Positions 22,862 to 35,300 of a stretch of DNA of 64,000 nt are shown here, in pieces. The stretch spans positions 14,384,001 through 14,448,000 of the forward strand of contig NC_133296.1 of the NCBI RefSeq assembly GCF_005239225.2, given 5' to 3'. Source of the DNA: Populus alba. Lineage: Eukaryota > Streptophyta > Magnoliopsida > Malpighiales > Salicaceae. How positions within the stretch are numbered: position 1 is the first letter of the stretch; each line of letters opens with the position of its first letter. The notes beneath the pieces are model-generated. The model made no database searches and was not told the origin of the DNA. It saw nothing but the letters and a program-made list of their open reading frames with translations. The translations under genes and the position numbers were made by a program.

Positions 22862-23589
22862 GATGATCTTCGCCAACAGAGGACAGGATTTGTTGGGATT
22901 AATTTCCCACCTTTAAAAGGTTTTGGGATCAATAAAGCCTTGGATCGCTTGTGTCTGTCGATTGTAATAATTATTTGAATTTGAAATAACTTTCGAGTTT
23001 CCAATTGAATGTGTGCGCATTTCTGAAGTTTTCTTTTTTTCTTTTTTTTTTGAAGCATGCATTTATTAGACTCCTTTTGCTGTAAAAATATTAAAAATAC
23101 AAATTATGCTTTATAGCACTTATTTTTCTTGAAAAAAAGATAGTAATTAGATAATAAGACAACCTAGACCAATATTTAAAATTAATAATAAATTTTAAGA
23201 GGTGTAGCCTAACTTGTCACTAGTTTGCATCCCACAAATCTCGGGATCACTGAAGACTTACATGATTGTTAACTTTAAGGCCCATATGATTAGTTAAGAT
23301 GCACGCAAACTGACCCGGATATCTACATTAATAATAATAATAAAAACTTTGAATTTTTGTTTTGCGTGTACACATAAGATTACGATTAGTCCAGATAGTT
23401 TCATTATCAAATATTAATTGACAAAATATGTTTTTTTATACAAACCTTGAGGCTATAATTCTTTTAAATTTATCAATCTAAATTAATATAGGTGGCAACT
23501 TATTCTGGTATAAAAGATATATTTAAAAGCTAAAATACAAAAATTCTGTCAATATAAAAAATCTTAATTAATTCAAAAATTTTATTAGT
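22862..23589. other. 3' flank of gene 3, AT-rich spacer
   Basis: The first ~80 bp carry the family's 3' UTR vocabulary ('ggatgatcttcgccaacaga', 'tttgggatcaataaa'). Beyond that no gene or repeat is recognised. Confidence 0.55.
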
Positions 23590-24545
23590 AAATATTCTTT
23601 TCAAATAATATGATGAGATACAAACCAAACAATCATATTACTTAAAATAGTCATAAATCTATCTTAAAGAAGAAATGAGAAACAAATCATAATAAATTAT
23701 TTTAAGGGTTTTTAAATTTAATAGAAAAAATAAAATTACCGAACATATTATTTGATTTGTTAAAGAAAAATACCATAAAGAAGAAAAATTAAATTTAAGA
23801 TATAAAAATAAAAAATAACTAAAAAACACCCTAAAACTCCTGCTGCATCAAATAATTAATTGTGATTAAGGATTTCGAAGTGTTCAATCATGATACAGGC
23901 CTATTTGAAATAAGAGATATCACTTAAATCTATATATCACTTGCATTCATAATTTGATATATACACACTACTACAAAATTAGAGAATATAAAAAGAAATA
24001 CTGATGGCGATAATCACATTGGTAAATTATTCCATAATTTACCTATAAAATATCTCCTTACAATATCTCTCGGTATACACATTATTTCAGTCAAAATTAT
24101 GTAGCAGACAATTACTGCCTCCCATTATAAGGACAATTGAATATTTTTATCCATATTTTTTTATAATATGATGAAATACAGGCAAAACAATCATATTTAT
24201 AAAAGTTTTAAATCTATCTTGAAGAAGAAGAAAAAAAATCATAATAAATTATTTTAGAAATTTATAAATTAAATAGAAAAGATAAAATTAGTGAACACAT
24301 TATTTGATTTTTTAAAAGAAAAATACCATTAAAAAATATTTTTCTAACTTAATATATAAAAATAAAAATAACTAAAAACACCTTAAAAATCCTGCTGCAT
24401 CAAATAATTAATTATGATTAAGGATTTCGAATTGAAGTGTTCAATCATGATACGAGCCTATTTGAAATAAGAGGGATGGTAACTGCTTGAATCTATGTAT
24501 ATCACTTGCATTGATAATTTGATATATATACATACACCCACGAAA
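23590..24545. repeat. Direct repeat pair, about 380 bp each, 560 bp apart
   Basis: Copy 1 (about 23597-23970) and copy 2 (about 24160-24545) share in order 'aatatgatga', 'caatcatatt', 'catcaaataattaatt', 'gattaaggatttcgaa', 'gtgttcaatcatgatac', 'cctatttgaaataagag' and 'cttgcatt.ataatttgat'. They differ by many small indels. No coding sequence is seen in either copy. Confidence 0.85.
23966..24111. mobile_element. Possible MITE between the direct repeats
   Basis: The left end 'ctactacaaaatta' and the right end, read on the other strand, 'ctgctacataatttt' form an imperfect inverted repeat about 145 bp apart. Size and ends fit a small non-autonomous DNA element. Target duplications are not clear. 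Confidence 0.3.
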
Positions 24546-25126
24546 GTTAATAAATACAAATAAAAATATTAACAACAACAATTATGTTGGTAAATTAATT
24601 TCAACCTCAATTTGTCATGCTAACTAGAATCAGTATTCTTATTTTTTTAAAAAAATTAATTTTTCTCCATTCATCCTTCAACATTTGATTCATTAGTAAT
24701 TAAATTTTATTTAATTTTTTAATTTTTTATAAGATTATTTCATTTTCATTTAATTTTTGTTTTTATTATCAAATAAGATTGTTAAAATTTTTTAAGAATA
24801 TTTAGAAAGTATTTTTCATAATATTGACAAGTGTTAATTTTTTTTATTAATCATTTTTTTATTTTTCTTATTATTATGAGCTTTATTTATAATGATATCA
24901 TTAAATTAACATAATTTATTCAATTTATTTAAATCAATGACTCTGATGTTAGATTTTTAAAATCCTTTTTAAAATATTTTCATCACTTAAACTTTATTTT
25001 TTTTTTAATGTTAGAAAAAATTTGACAGATACATGAAATGGAGCAGGCCACCTATCCGATACATGCTACCTGCTATAATATCCATATTTTTATTTAAAGC
25101 ATTGTTATTAAATTTGGCCTCATCGA

Positions 25127-25240
25127 GAATGTTAATCCAGTGGCCTGTTGGTAAGAGATCTGATTTGTGCTAGGTTTTAAATTAAACGAGTATTTCAAGT
25201 TAAAACCGAGACAACAATTTGTCCCAGCGGAACCCAAGAG
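25127..25240 (+). mobile_element. Weak SINE-like segment upstream of the GNAT gene
   Basis: 'tggcctgttggtaagag' at 25141 resembles a Pol III A box and 'aggttttaaattaaacgag' at 25172 a decayed B box. The spacing is short and the second box is poor, so this is only a candidate. Confidence 0.28.
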
Positions 25241-25258
25241 CAAAATATCACCTGAAGC

Positions 25259-25986
25259 ATGGGGAGTGAGGTCATAGTGGAGTTTCAAAGAAACTCAACC
25301 AACTGGGCCAACGTTGTGGGAGAGATTGTGAAGATAGAAAGAAAGATCTTCCCGAAACATGAATCACTTGCTAGATCATTTGATGAAGAGCTTAGAAAGA
25401 AGAATTCAGGGCTTCTATATACAGAAGTAAATGGAGAAGTTGCTGGCTATGTCATGTATTCCTGGCCCTCTTCTTTGTGTGCTTCTATCACAAAACTTGC
25501 AGGTTTCAATACCCATTACTTATTTCTTCCTCTCTCCTCATTATTTTCGGGTTGTATTTTTCTCTTTTTGCTGTTTAACAAACCCATAACCTGTTTGATG
25601 AAAGTACTCAAAGAGGCATGGTTTTCTCTGAATAGAGGGATTGATTAGGCAAAACCCACTAAAATGCATTTAGTATAATTTCTTTTTCTTGTTATCTGAT
25701 TGGCCAGGACTTGATTTCTTACATGGGTGTTTTTCTTTGTAAATGGCAAGTATAAAACAGTGAAGGAGAACTATAGAAGGCAAGGCCATGGAGAGGCATT
25801 GCTTAAAGCAGTAATTGAGAAATGCAAAAAGAGAAAGGTTCAACGTATATACACGTTGATCCCCTGAGGACTGCAGCTATGACTCTATACAAGAAACTTG
25901 GTTTTCAAGTTGATAGTTTGGTAGAAGGTTATTACTCTTCAGATAGAAATGCTTATAGAATGTACTTGGATTCTGAATCTCACTAG
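25259..25986 (+). pseudogene. GNAT-family N-acetyltransferase, frameshifted
   Basis: Exon 1 (25259-25502, MGSEVIVEFQRNS...) and exon 2 (25761-25986) join at a phase-1 GT-AG intron to give KLA/VKENYRRQGHGEALL, the acetyl-CoA binding Q/RxxGxG/A loop (RRQGHG) of GNAT enzymes. The C-terminal half is also typical: HVDPLRTAA, LYKKLGFQVDS and YRMYLD up to a stop at 25984-25986. Between them, near 25846-25850, the frame slips: after VQRIY it meets a TGA at 25865-25867, while HVDPLRT is in another frame. One base is missing, or two are extra. Similar plant proteins are about 150 residues with unknown substrate. Either a recent pseudogene or a sequence error; the rest is intact. Confidence 0.82.
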
Positions 25987-28406
25987 TTTGTATTACAGCT
26001 TGAAATTGACACCAATATCACAATATCAGTAATTTCTCCTTCCAGTACAAGTAGGAGAGGTCGAGCATGTTGTAGCCCAATGAATAATAGGGTTTCAGTT
26101 TTCCTGCTCTTTTATTTAGCTTTAGCTTGAATGCTTAGATGTCTTGGGTGCTTGTTTGTGTGATTCTATGGGCTGAGTACCTGCTTCCCAAACGATTTCT
26201 CCCTCCTTTCAAATAATGAAATTTTTTGTGATTAAACCCGAAACAATTTTTTTACTGTTTATGCTTATTTTTAATGTGTTATTTTAATTTTTTGAATTAT
26301 TGTATTTCACTATCTACTCTAGCAACTCTACTAAAAGAACTTTCTTTATGTAAATATAAATATTGTTCATGTAAATATCAATAGTGAAGGAGATATTTTT
26401 TTTTTCTATCTTTTGATTAATTTTTTTTTTTAGATTTTTTTTATTCAAATTTATCCTTTAATATTATATTAATTTTGAATTAATTCACTCTCCACTATTT
26501 ACGCAGAGCAGTGGAGACGGTGCAGTGAAGAAGAAGAAGGAAATGGGGAAGGGGAGGAAGGCTGACCTGCTGACGCTCACAGTGATGTTGGTGGCAGTGG
26601 AGAGGAAGCCGACGATGGTTCACGGTGGTTATGACAATGGCGGGCAGTGTTTGTTGCAGCTTTTCTTCTTCTTCCCCGTGCAGAGACACCAGCCTCTTTT
26701 TTTTTTTTTTTTGCCTTCCTCGTCTACTTCTGTTTGGTTCTTCTCCTTTTGGTCACTGGTGGGGGTGGAGCTGCTAGTGGCTTTCAGACGGTGTGGTGGA
26801 GGTTGCTGGCCGGTGGAGTTGCTGTGGGGGGCGATGGTGGCTCTTCTCCTCTCTGTACAGAGGCATGAGCCTCTGTTTTCTTTTTTTCTGTTGATCGATA
26901 CTCCCTTCTCAGTGGCGGCGTTGTGGCAGCGGTGGAGAGGAAGACCAACGGTGGTTCTCCTTTTTCCTTCTTTCTTCCTCTGTAACTTTCTTTCCCCGTC
27001 TCTCTGTTTCTTTCGTTCTCTTCAAAATATTTCCCACCCTCTGTTTTCTCTTCTTCTCCTCTCTCGTTCCTTTTCTCCCCCCCCCCTTTCCTTTCTTTTC
27101 TGTCCGTTGTCCTCCCTCCCCTCTTTCATCGTCTTTCTCTGGCTTTTATAAGCCAAAGAATGCCCTGTTGTGCAACGTTCGGCTTGGTAACGGCATGTAG
27201 AGGAATGGTAGCCATGAAACATTCTCTATAATTGAAGCAATCTGTTGTTTTTGTTGCTGAAATGACTCCACTGTCTGCTGAAACGGCTGTGAAGAAAGGT
27301 GATGAAATAGTGCTCTGAAACGGCGCCGTCTTCCTATCAAAATGGATATTTCTGATTTGGTCCTTGGATGTTCTTACGATTTTGTAATCAAGCCCTCCAG
27401 ATAAATTATAATTGGATCCCTTGATTTTAGTACCTTTTTCGGTTTGGTCCTTCGTTTCAGATTGCTTCAATCAAATCCCTAATTGACCACCAAACTTCAA
27501 TAATTATGCAATTAAGCCCCTGATTTGACCAAATCAACTCTTCAAAATTATAATTGGACCTCATAACTTTAATTACTTCTAATATAAGCCATAATTGACT
27601 TAAAAAAATCAATTTTCTTGCAATCATACCTTCCATAAATTCAATTAAACCTTGGATAAAATTTAATTGAGTCTATAAACATCTTATTTTGGATTTTTCT
27701 TTCTCAACTTGAATTTTCTTTGTCAATAAGGCTCTTATCAGTAAAAAAAATATAATGTCAAATTTCAATTCTTACATTTCTGAAACCTCCTCAACCAATT
27801 CCTAGCTATTTTATGAGCGTTCCAACATCTTTTTCTCACTCTTTTTTTATTTTTATTCCTTTCGATTTTTTTTTGCGAGGAATCCAAAAATAGGTAACAT
27901 CAACCGGTAATAACACTTGTGAAAAATTCATCTTAACTTTTTACAATAAGGACAGATGAAATATATTGTGAATCTTATCAAAATATATATGTAGCTCCAA
28001 TCAATAAGCAACTAGCCATATACTTTTTATAATTTCAAAAGGATCATTGTATCACGTTTTTCTTTCATTCCAAACTGAATGGTACCCTTTTAATGTGACA
28101 CCTTCATAAAAAAACACTTTATTTCTTGTTTGAAATTTAAAAGATTTTTAATTATTTTGATAAGTTTGTAAATCAATGCATGGTTTCGTAGATTGAGGTC
28201 GGTAAATCCCTGTGTAATTGTTTTTTTTAATTGTTTTTTTAATTATTTGAAAAAACTGATATAATTAATGGTAATACAACCAATTATGCAAATAAAATTT
28301 ATATTAAGCAACAAAAACTCAAAGTGAAATAATATTCATTACAAAATGAATGTGTTTCAAAAAAACATTAAAAAAATTTTTAAATGTAAATAATGTTAAT
28401 TAAAAA
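25987..28406. other. No gene; LTR-like repeat fragment at about 26490-27620
   Basis: 25987-26490 is 3' flank and AT-rich spacer. From about 26490 the DNA is T/C-rich on the plus strand with GGTGG-rich patches, followed at 27350-27620 by repeated 'tttggtcc', 'aattggatccc' and 'aattggacctc' phrases. The solo LTR at 61738-63716 has a similar mixture in its middle, so this may be an LTR fragment of a related Gypsy element. No ends or target duplication were found. A 70-bp patch near 28065-28140 ('gtgacaccttcat', 'aaaacactttatttctt') resembles 41993-42050, on the other side of the CACTA element. Confidence 0.45.
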
Positions 28407-30126
28407 TTAATATAAAGGTGGAGGAGGAGGAGGAGGAGGAGGAGGAGGAGGAGGAGGATGGGGGTTAGGCGGCCAAAAAGGATTAGGCGCACATGTTCCA
28501 CCTTGTGTCATGTTCATGACCATTTGCCGAAGCTCTTCATAGGCCGCTCTTTGTTGTTCAAACTCTGCTCTGTGTTGTTCGTTCGCCAATCTTTGCTCTT
28601 CTTTGAGTTGTGTGTATGCCTCTGATAGGTGGTCGCACCTTTGCTGCAAGGCCACAAACTCCTTAGATTGGGAGCTCGATACAGATTGGGAGCTCTCAGC
28701 GGTTGAAGCAGTATTGGTCGACCGCAAGTTGGTCGCGGTAGTGTTGGAGAGCCCGTAAACCCGATTTTTATCGGGTCCACCTGACGATCCAGCCTCCATC
28801 CACAAATCCGGATCGAATTCCGGATGGGTCGATGGATCGTTCCCGTATCTCTCCCTCAACCGATTATTATAGGTCTCCTGAAAAAAAAATCATCATATTC
28901 AATTCAATAAACATAATAATAACTTACAAAATAAAATGGTTGAACAAACATACCACAAAATGTTGAGCACGGTTGTCAACGAACTGTTGCGTCCCCTTTT
29001 GGCGGTCATGACTTCGCACGTGCGTCTCTACAAACAGCTCCATAGGGCTCGGCTCACGTCCAAGAGACATAGCCTATAATGAAAAAAATGTATTAACAAC
29101 AAATTAATTGAACGATATATTTCATTTAAGTTAATCTTACCATCCGTTTTGCATGTGCAGAAAACGGAACGGAGCCGCCGGTGTGCGTTGTCACCGAGCC
29201 ATGAATTGGCCAATTTCGGTTGCCAGCACCAGATTGTGAGCGTCGAGTGAACCGCTCAGACATCACGTGCTGAAGATAGTGCGGCCATATATCTTCCGGG
29301 ATGTATATTGGTTTGAAATCCCTCCAAACCACAACATCGTTCCAGCCTTGGAACCCCTTATCCCTCGCTGTTTTTCTTGCTTTTTTCTAGGTGTCATACC
29401 AAAAATCACGCAACCTAATTCACGCACGAAAAAATTACATTTCGAAACATAAATAATTATGTAAAAACAAGTCGTATTGTTTTCGATGTTACCTAATTGC
29501 CGCATGATTTTCCCACACCCTCCTCACAACAGTGTCATGTTCATCGTCCCAGCAGAATCGATGCTGTATATAAAAAAATAATTTTTTAAAATGTTAATAA
29601 TTTATTTACAATTATAACTTGAATTTATTAGAAATAAGATGAAAATTATATATTAACACGAACCTCAAATCTACGAAACCATGCATTGATTTGAGGAATC
29701 CATTCAGGATGTCTGGATATCTGACTCCATTGAAACAATGGAATCTCCATCGACGCTTTAAACGCCGATGATATTACTCGGGCGGCCTCAATGTTTGTGA
29801 ACCTGAAAAGAAATGAAATTAATTTGTGATTACTTTATAATTTATGTTTTAAATTTGTTTTTTTATATATAAAAAAAGCTAAAACCTTAACAAACTTACA
29901 TTGAAAGATCGTCCTTCCATTGTGCCTCGTACTGGCGGGTAAATTGATTCCGCTTCGAAGGCACGCCACGTCTGCGATGTGAAACATCGTTGGAAGAGGC
30001 AGCATCGGTTGACGGCGCAGGTGGTGTAGGTGCCTCTTCTTGAGAGGCACCTAAGGAAACATCATCATCACTGCTAGACGAACTTGATTCGACTGGACGA
30101 CCAGCTCTGGTTTTCATTTTGCGCAT
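28407..30126 (-). pseudogene. CACTA second gene, PF03004-type (plant transposase Ptta/En/Spm)
   Basis: Coding pieces on the minus strand: 30126 to ~29901 (MRKMKTRAGRPVESSSSSSD), about 29800-29660 (TNIEAARVISSAFKASMEIP), about 29566-29493 (HRFCWDDEHDTVVRRVWENH), about 29434-29135 (KARKTARDKGFQGWNDV...), a short exon near 29070-28955, and 28880-28407. The order matches the Ptta/En/Spm accessory protein (TNPA-like, thought to bind subterminal repeats). The C-terminus has a coiled-coil-prone Q/E-rich stretch (HLSEAYTQLKEEQRLANEQ) and ends in a proline run encoded by a GGA/TCC microsatellite (28420-28456). A TAG at 29389-29387 interrupts the DFWYDT/KKARK motif, so this copy is not intact. Exon boundaries are approximate. 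Confidence 0.72.
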
Positions 30127-31564
30127 CTAAACAATTTTATATTAATAATTGTATAATAAAATTCAAAAGTTAAAAAAAAAATCGGCAGCACCTCCCCCCT
30201 ATACTGGATACTACCCAAATCCACAAACCTGCAAATATTAACAATTAGCCACAACCAATCGAACCAATCTATACTAATTATTCCAATATATTCAACTATT
30301 AATCCTAAGATAAATTCAACGTTAACAATTACAATTCACAAATTAATCAATAATTATATTCAAAACAATAAAAAATATGACAAAAAATAAATTCAATAAA
30401 TTCAACAAATTATACTTCAACAAATTAATCATTATAATTCCAACATTAACAATTATAATTCAACAAATTAATCATTATAATTATGACAAACAAAAACAAT
30501 AAAAAATATTCAAAAAATTCAAAAAAAAAAAACCTACATCAATAAAAGGAATGAAATATACATACCTTAATAATGTGACAAATTCAAAAACTTTTATCTA
30601 CATTACCAAAAAAAAACACCAAAACAACAAAATAACAAAACTAAAACAACTAAAAATAAATTAAAAGTAAATAAATTAAATTGGAAATCGATAATTATTC
30701 CAACAAATGCAATTATTAATTCTAAGGTAAATTCAACATTAACAATATTAATTCAATAAATTAATCAATAATTATATAGGCAATACAACAATAAATTAAA
30801 AAAAATATAGACTAACAATTAAATTAACAAATATTCAACAAATTCAAAAAATTCAAAAAATTCAAATATTCAACTTTAACTAATTCTAAGTTAAATTAAC
30901 TAATAACAATTCTAACAACACAACAACAAAAAATATTCAATAAATTAAAAAAAAAATAGACTAACAATTAAATTAACAAATATTCAACAAATTCAAAAAA
31001 ATTCAAAAAAATTCAAAATATTCAACTTTAACTAATTCTAAGTTAAATTAAACTAATAACAATTCTAACAAAACAACAACAAAAAATATTCAATAAATTA
31101 AAAAAAAATATAGACTAACAATTAAATTAACAAATATTCAACAAATTTCAAAAAATTCAAAAATATTCAAATATTCAACTTTAACTAATTCTAAGTTAAA
31201 TTAACTAATAACAATTCTAACAACACAACAAACAAAAAATATTCAAAAAATTCAAAAAACAAAAAAGGAACAAATATACATACCTTAATAATGTGTCAAA
31301 TTCAAAACTTTATCTACATTGCAACAAAAAACACCAAAACAACAAAAATAAAAAACAACTAAATATAAATAAATTTAGAAAAAAAACACATACCTTTTAA
31401 TATAATGAAGATTTACAACACCAAATCTTGCTAGAGATTAAAGGTGAAAGTGTTTAAGGATTGAGGGGAAAAAAATGAAAAATCTGAGGTGAAAAACGGA
31501 GGAGAAGCGAAGCGGCGGGGAGAAGAAGAAAAAATGAGGCGAAGCGGCGGGGGCTGGAACTTAT
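30127..31564. repeat. AT-rich intron/5' leader of the CACTA second gene with internal duplications
   Basis: 'ttcaactttaactaattcta' occurs at about 30871, 31020 and 31168, marking an approximately 148-bp unit in three copies. A second pair, 'atacataccttaataatgtg' at 30559 and 31280 with 'aaacaccaaaacaacaaaa' after each, duplicates a segment that on the minus strand carries a good splice donor (AAG/GTATGTAT). A third donor-like site lies at 31390. The far end (31435-31560) is AG-rich with 'gaagcggcgggg' twice and resembles the AG-rich stretch at 41330-41410. Confidence 0.7.
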
Positions 31565-32160
31565 AGGGCAATTTTATCGATGGAATCACCGACGGAATTA
31601 ACATCCGTCGGTAAAAGGTAAAAAATTCCGTCGGTAACAGGTCAAAAATCCGTCGGTATTTTTTGAATTTCACCCCGAATTTTTAAAAGCCCTCCAAATT
31701 TTTCGCAGTCTGTCGGTGATTCTGTCGGTAATTTGACAAGTTTAGAGGCGCATTAATTCACACACTTTGGAAATCGCGCGGTCCGTCGGTATTTCTATTG
31801 GTAATATGTGTGACCGACAAATTACTGACGGACCTATTCCGTCGGTGAACCCGTCGGTGATTGTGGCATTTTGTTCTAAATATTTTCGAGCTTATTGTGA
31901 GATGCCGACGGGCTATAATCCGTCGGTAATCCCGTCGATGGTGGTGGTATGTTTTTCGAGCTTACTGTGAGATGCCGACGGACTATAATCCGTCGGTAAT
32001 CCTGTCGATGATGGTGGCATGTTTTTCGAGCTCACTGTGATATGCCGACGGATTTTATTCCGTCGGTATTGTTGTCGGTGAAGCCGTCGGTAATTTCATC
32101 GGTGTTGGTGGCATTTCGCGTAAATATTTTCGAACTCTCTGTCGGTATGGACGTCGGTAA
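31565..32160. repeat. Inner block of CCGTCGGT subterminal-type repeats
   Basis: More than fifteen copies of CCGTCGGT or ACCGACGG-like motifs in both orientations. Between 31890 and 32055 three longer units of about 69 bp repeat in tandem ('cgagctta.tgtgagatgccgacgg' at about 31889, 31958 and 32026). In CACTA elements such motifs are transposase-binding sites near the ends. Here the block lies between the two genes. Confidence 0.85.
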
Positions 32161-32353
32161 GTTTTCATTATGCAGGAAAGGTTGTCTTTGTATTGCCTGT
32201 TTACCTTCCTGTAATAACTTAATGATAAACTGTCTATCACATAAAACAATAACCTCATTGCTTAAACAATAAATATTTTGTTTTACAAAATACATCATCA
32301 ATAATCTAAATTACATGAGACAAATGTTTTTACATAGGGCTTCATTTTCATAA

Positions 32354-35300
32354 TTAGTCGGAATTTTCTTCTTCTTCCTCATCAATTGAATTGTCATTAT
32401 CTTCATCGCAATCTTCAATATGGATATCATCTTCTTCATCGACATTTGCTTGTCCTCTAGAGCTGAGAACAACATTCAACTCCTCTTCGTCAATATCAAC
32501 AAGACTATCATCGAGAACTCGAAAATTTGAATTTTCTTCCAATTCAATTGAAGGAGCAACTCGATATGGTTCAACCAACTCACGAACTTGAAAGACTTCA
32601 TCTCGCACACTTGTGTCTTCGTTCTCATCCTGAACAACCTCGACACGACCCCGTGGTTTTGTTTTTAAAACGGACAACCAATCAACTCTTGAACGATCCT
32701 TTCTAAATGAAGGGGTGTATGTGTAATAAACTTGTTGACATTGCTTTGCGAAAACAAAGACATCGTTTATGTTGCGGAGTCTAGCTTTTGAGTTGATTTC
32801 GACCAGATCATGGTGCGGATCAACTCTGATTCCTCTGTCCGTCGTGTCATACCAATAACATTTGAATAAAAACACTTTATTCTACTCGCTATGATATTGC
32901 AATTCGACGACCTCTTCTAATCTACCATAGTAGTCAACTTCTAACTGGCTACTTGTGGATCCCTTAACACAAACACCGCAGTTGTATGTCTTTCTTCCTT
33001 GCCCGTATTCTTCAGTATGGAAAACATATCCATTGACAAAATACCCATTGTAGCACTTAACTTTTCTTTTAGGGCCGAGGCTTAGTGAAGACAATGACTT
33101 GGGCGCACTCCTTCCCATTTGATAAACCTTGTAAATATATGTAATTAAATGTACATCAATACACGGTAAATGAACGAGAATCTCGTAATGACATGCATAC
33201 GTTAGAATGAGTTTGTGATAGTGCTTACATGTGTTCTGAACCATGTGGCAAATTGTTCATCTTGTAATTGAAAGATCTGGGATTCGGTCAGCTGCGAGTT
33301 ATTGGAGAGCAAATATTGTCGATGTTGCCTGCAAGTGATAATGAGTGTCTGATATTACAATATATAATTAACAGTATATTACTGACAAAGTTTAATTACT
33401 ATTACACATATATAGACTTACTGAATAAATGGTCTCAGCTCATCACAATTAAATAGAACATAGTTGTGTGCTTGTTTGAATTCTATTTCCGACAAATATC
33501 TTCCTCTTACGGCATTTTTAGGTGTGGGTCGTCCAGTATTGGAGAATATTGACAAGTTCCCACTGGAAGGCACTTCACCGCCATCGTCATGCCGTGGAAC
33601 GCGATTGATTTTTGTTCTCAGATGAGGTTCGAAATAGTACGAGATAAATGTTGATATCTCTTCAACAATATAGGCCTCAGATATCGAAGCCTCAACATGC
33701 GCCTTGTTCTTAACCTTTTTTTTAGATTAAACAAGTACCTGCATTGAAGTACAATTCAAGTATTTTCAAATAAGAAAAACATAGAAAATACTTTAAGATA
33801 TGAATCCCATTGCAACTGTAATATCTCACCGTTCGAATGGGTACATCCATCTATACTGGACCGGTCCTCCAGCTTTTGCCTCGAACGGTAGATGTATAGG
33901 GAGATGCTCCATTGAGTCAAAAAATGAAGGAGGGAATATCATCTCAAGTTTGCATAGTGTCTCGATGATATTCGTTTGAAGCATCTCAATGTGCTCAACA
34001 TTCATCTTGCTGGAGCATATATCTCTGAAGAAATGATTGATCTCCGTTAGTGCATCCCATATTCCCTTTGGCAACAAATCACGAAAAGCTAATGGGATGA
34101 GTGTTTGTATAAACACGTGGCAGTCATGGCTCTTCATTCCATACAATCTACAGTCCTCTATGTTAATAAGCCTTGATATGTTCGATGCATGTCCATCCGG
34201 GAAACGCAGACTCTTAAGCCATTTGTAGACTAGCAGTTGTGCGTTTTTCTCTAACACGAAGCTTGCCCTTGGTTTTGCCACCCGTGACTCGTCATAAACC
34301 AACTCCATATTTTTACGGTTACAGTATAAAGCTATATCCAATCTAGCCTTCATGTTGTTCTTTGTCTTCCCCTTCACATCCATGACGGTGTTGAAAATAT
34401 TCTCAAACACGTTCTTTTCGATGTGCATGACGTCAAGGTTATGGCGGAGAAGATTAGTCTTCCAATACGGAAGCTCCTAAAAGATACTTCGCTTTACCCA
34501 ATTATGGGTCAAACCAAAACCAAGAAACTTTTGCTTACCTGATTGAAGGCCAAACACAATGTCACCGTACTCTGATACAACATGATGCAATTCTTCACCA
34601 GAAAGACGCGGGGATGCAACATCTTTTTCAACTCTACCAACAAAGAAATATTTTCTGTTCTTTCTGAACCTGTGATTAAGTGGCAAGAAGCGACGGTGAC
34701 AGTAAAAAAAAAAGCTTTACCTCCGTTTGCTAGCGTGAATGCTTTGTTGTTTTCCATGCAGTATGGACATGCGAGTTTCCCATGCGTGCTCCAACCAGAA
34801 AGCATTCCATAAGCTGGAAAATCACTGATAGTCCACATCAAAGCCGCCCTCATTAGGAAATTTTGTTTCCTCGATATATCATAAGTCAGAGATCCGGAGG
34901 ACCACAACTGCGCCAGCTCATCTATCAATGGTCGACGACAAACATCTATATTCCACCCCGGGCTGCTTGGACCGGGTATGACAGTAGATAGAAACATGAA
35001 CTCCGGCCTCATACACATTCCCGGTGGCAAGTTATAAACTGTGAGAATGACCGGCCAACAAGAATAGGGAGCAGCAAATGACCCAAATGGGTTGAACCCA
35101 TCTGTACACAACCCAAGTCGAACATTCCTTGATTCAGCAGAAAAGTCAGGATGAACACTGTTAAAGCGTTTCCACGCTTCGCCGTCAGAAGGATGCACCA
35201 TCACACCATCAACGACATCGTGTGTTTGGTGCCATGTCATGTGCTGAACAGTCCTTGGTGACATAAATAACCTCTGCAGTCTAGGTGTGATCTGGGAAAT

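Noticed and set aside
23966..23985. 'cactactacaaaatt' as the missing left terminus of the CACTA element
   Set aside because: It lies 4.4 kb beyond the last CACTA gene with the GNAT gene in between, lacks CCGTCGGT motifs nearby, and does not match the right terminus beyond the first bases.
26525..27151. Open frame of 208 codons on the plus strand
   Set aside because: It needs a GTG start, is dominated by runs of F, L and S from T/C-rich DNA, has no motif, and lies in an LTR-like repeat area. I treat it as chance.
28407..28470. Proline-rich extensin-like protein end
   Set aside because: The proline run is encoded by a GGA/TCC microsatellite at the end of the transposon gene. Nothing suggests a cell-wall protein.
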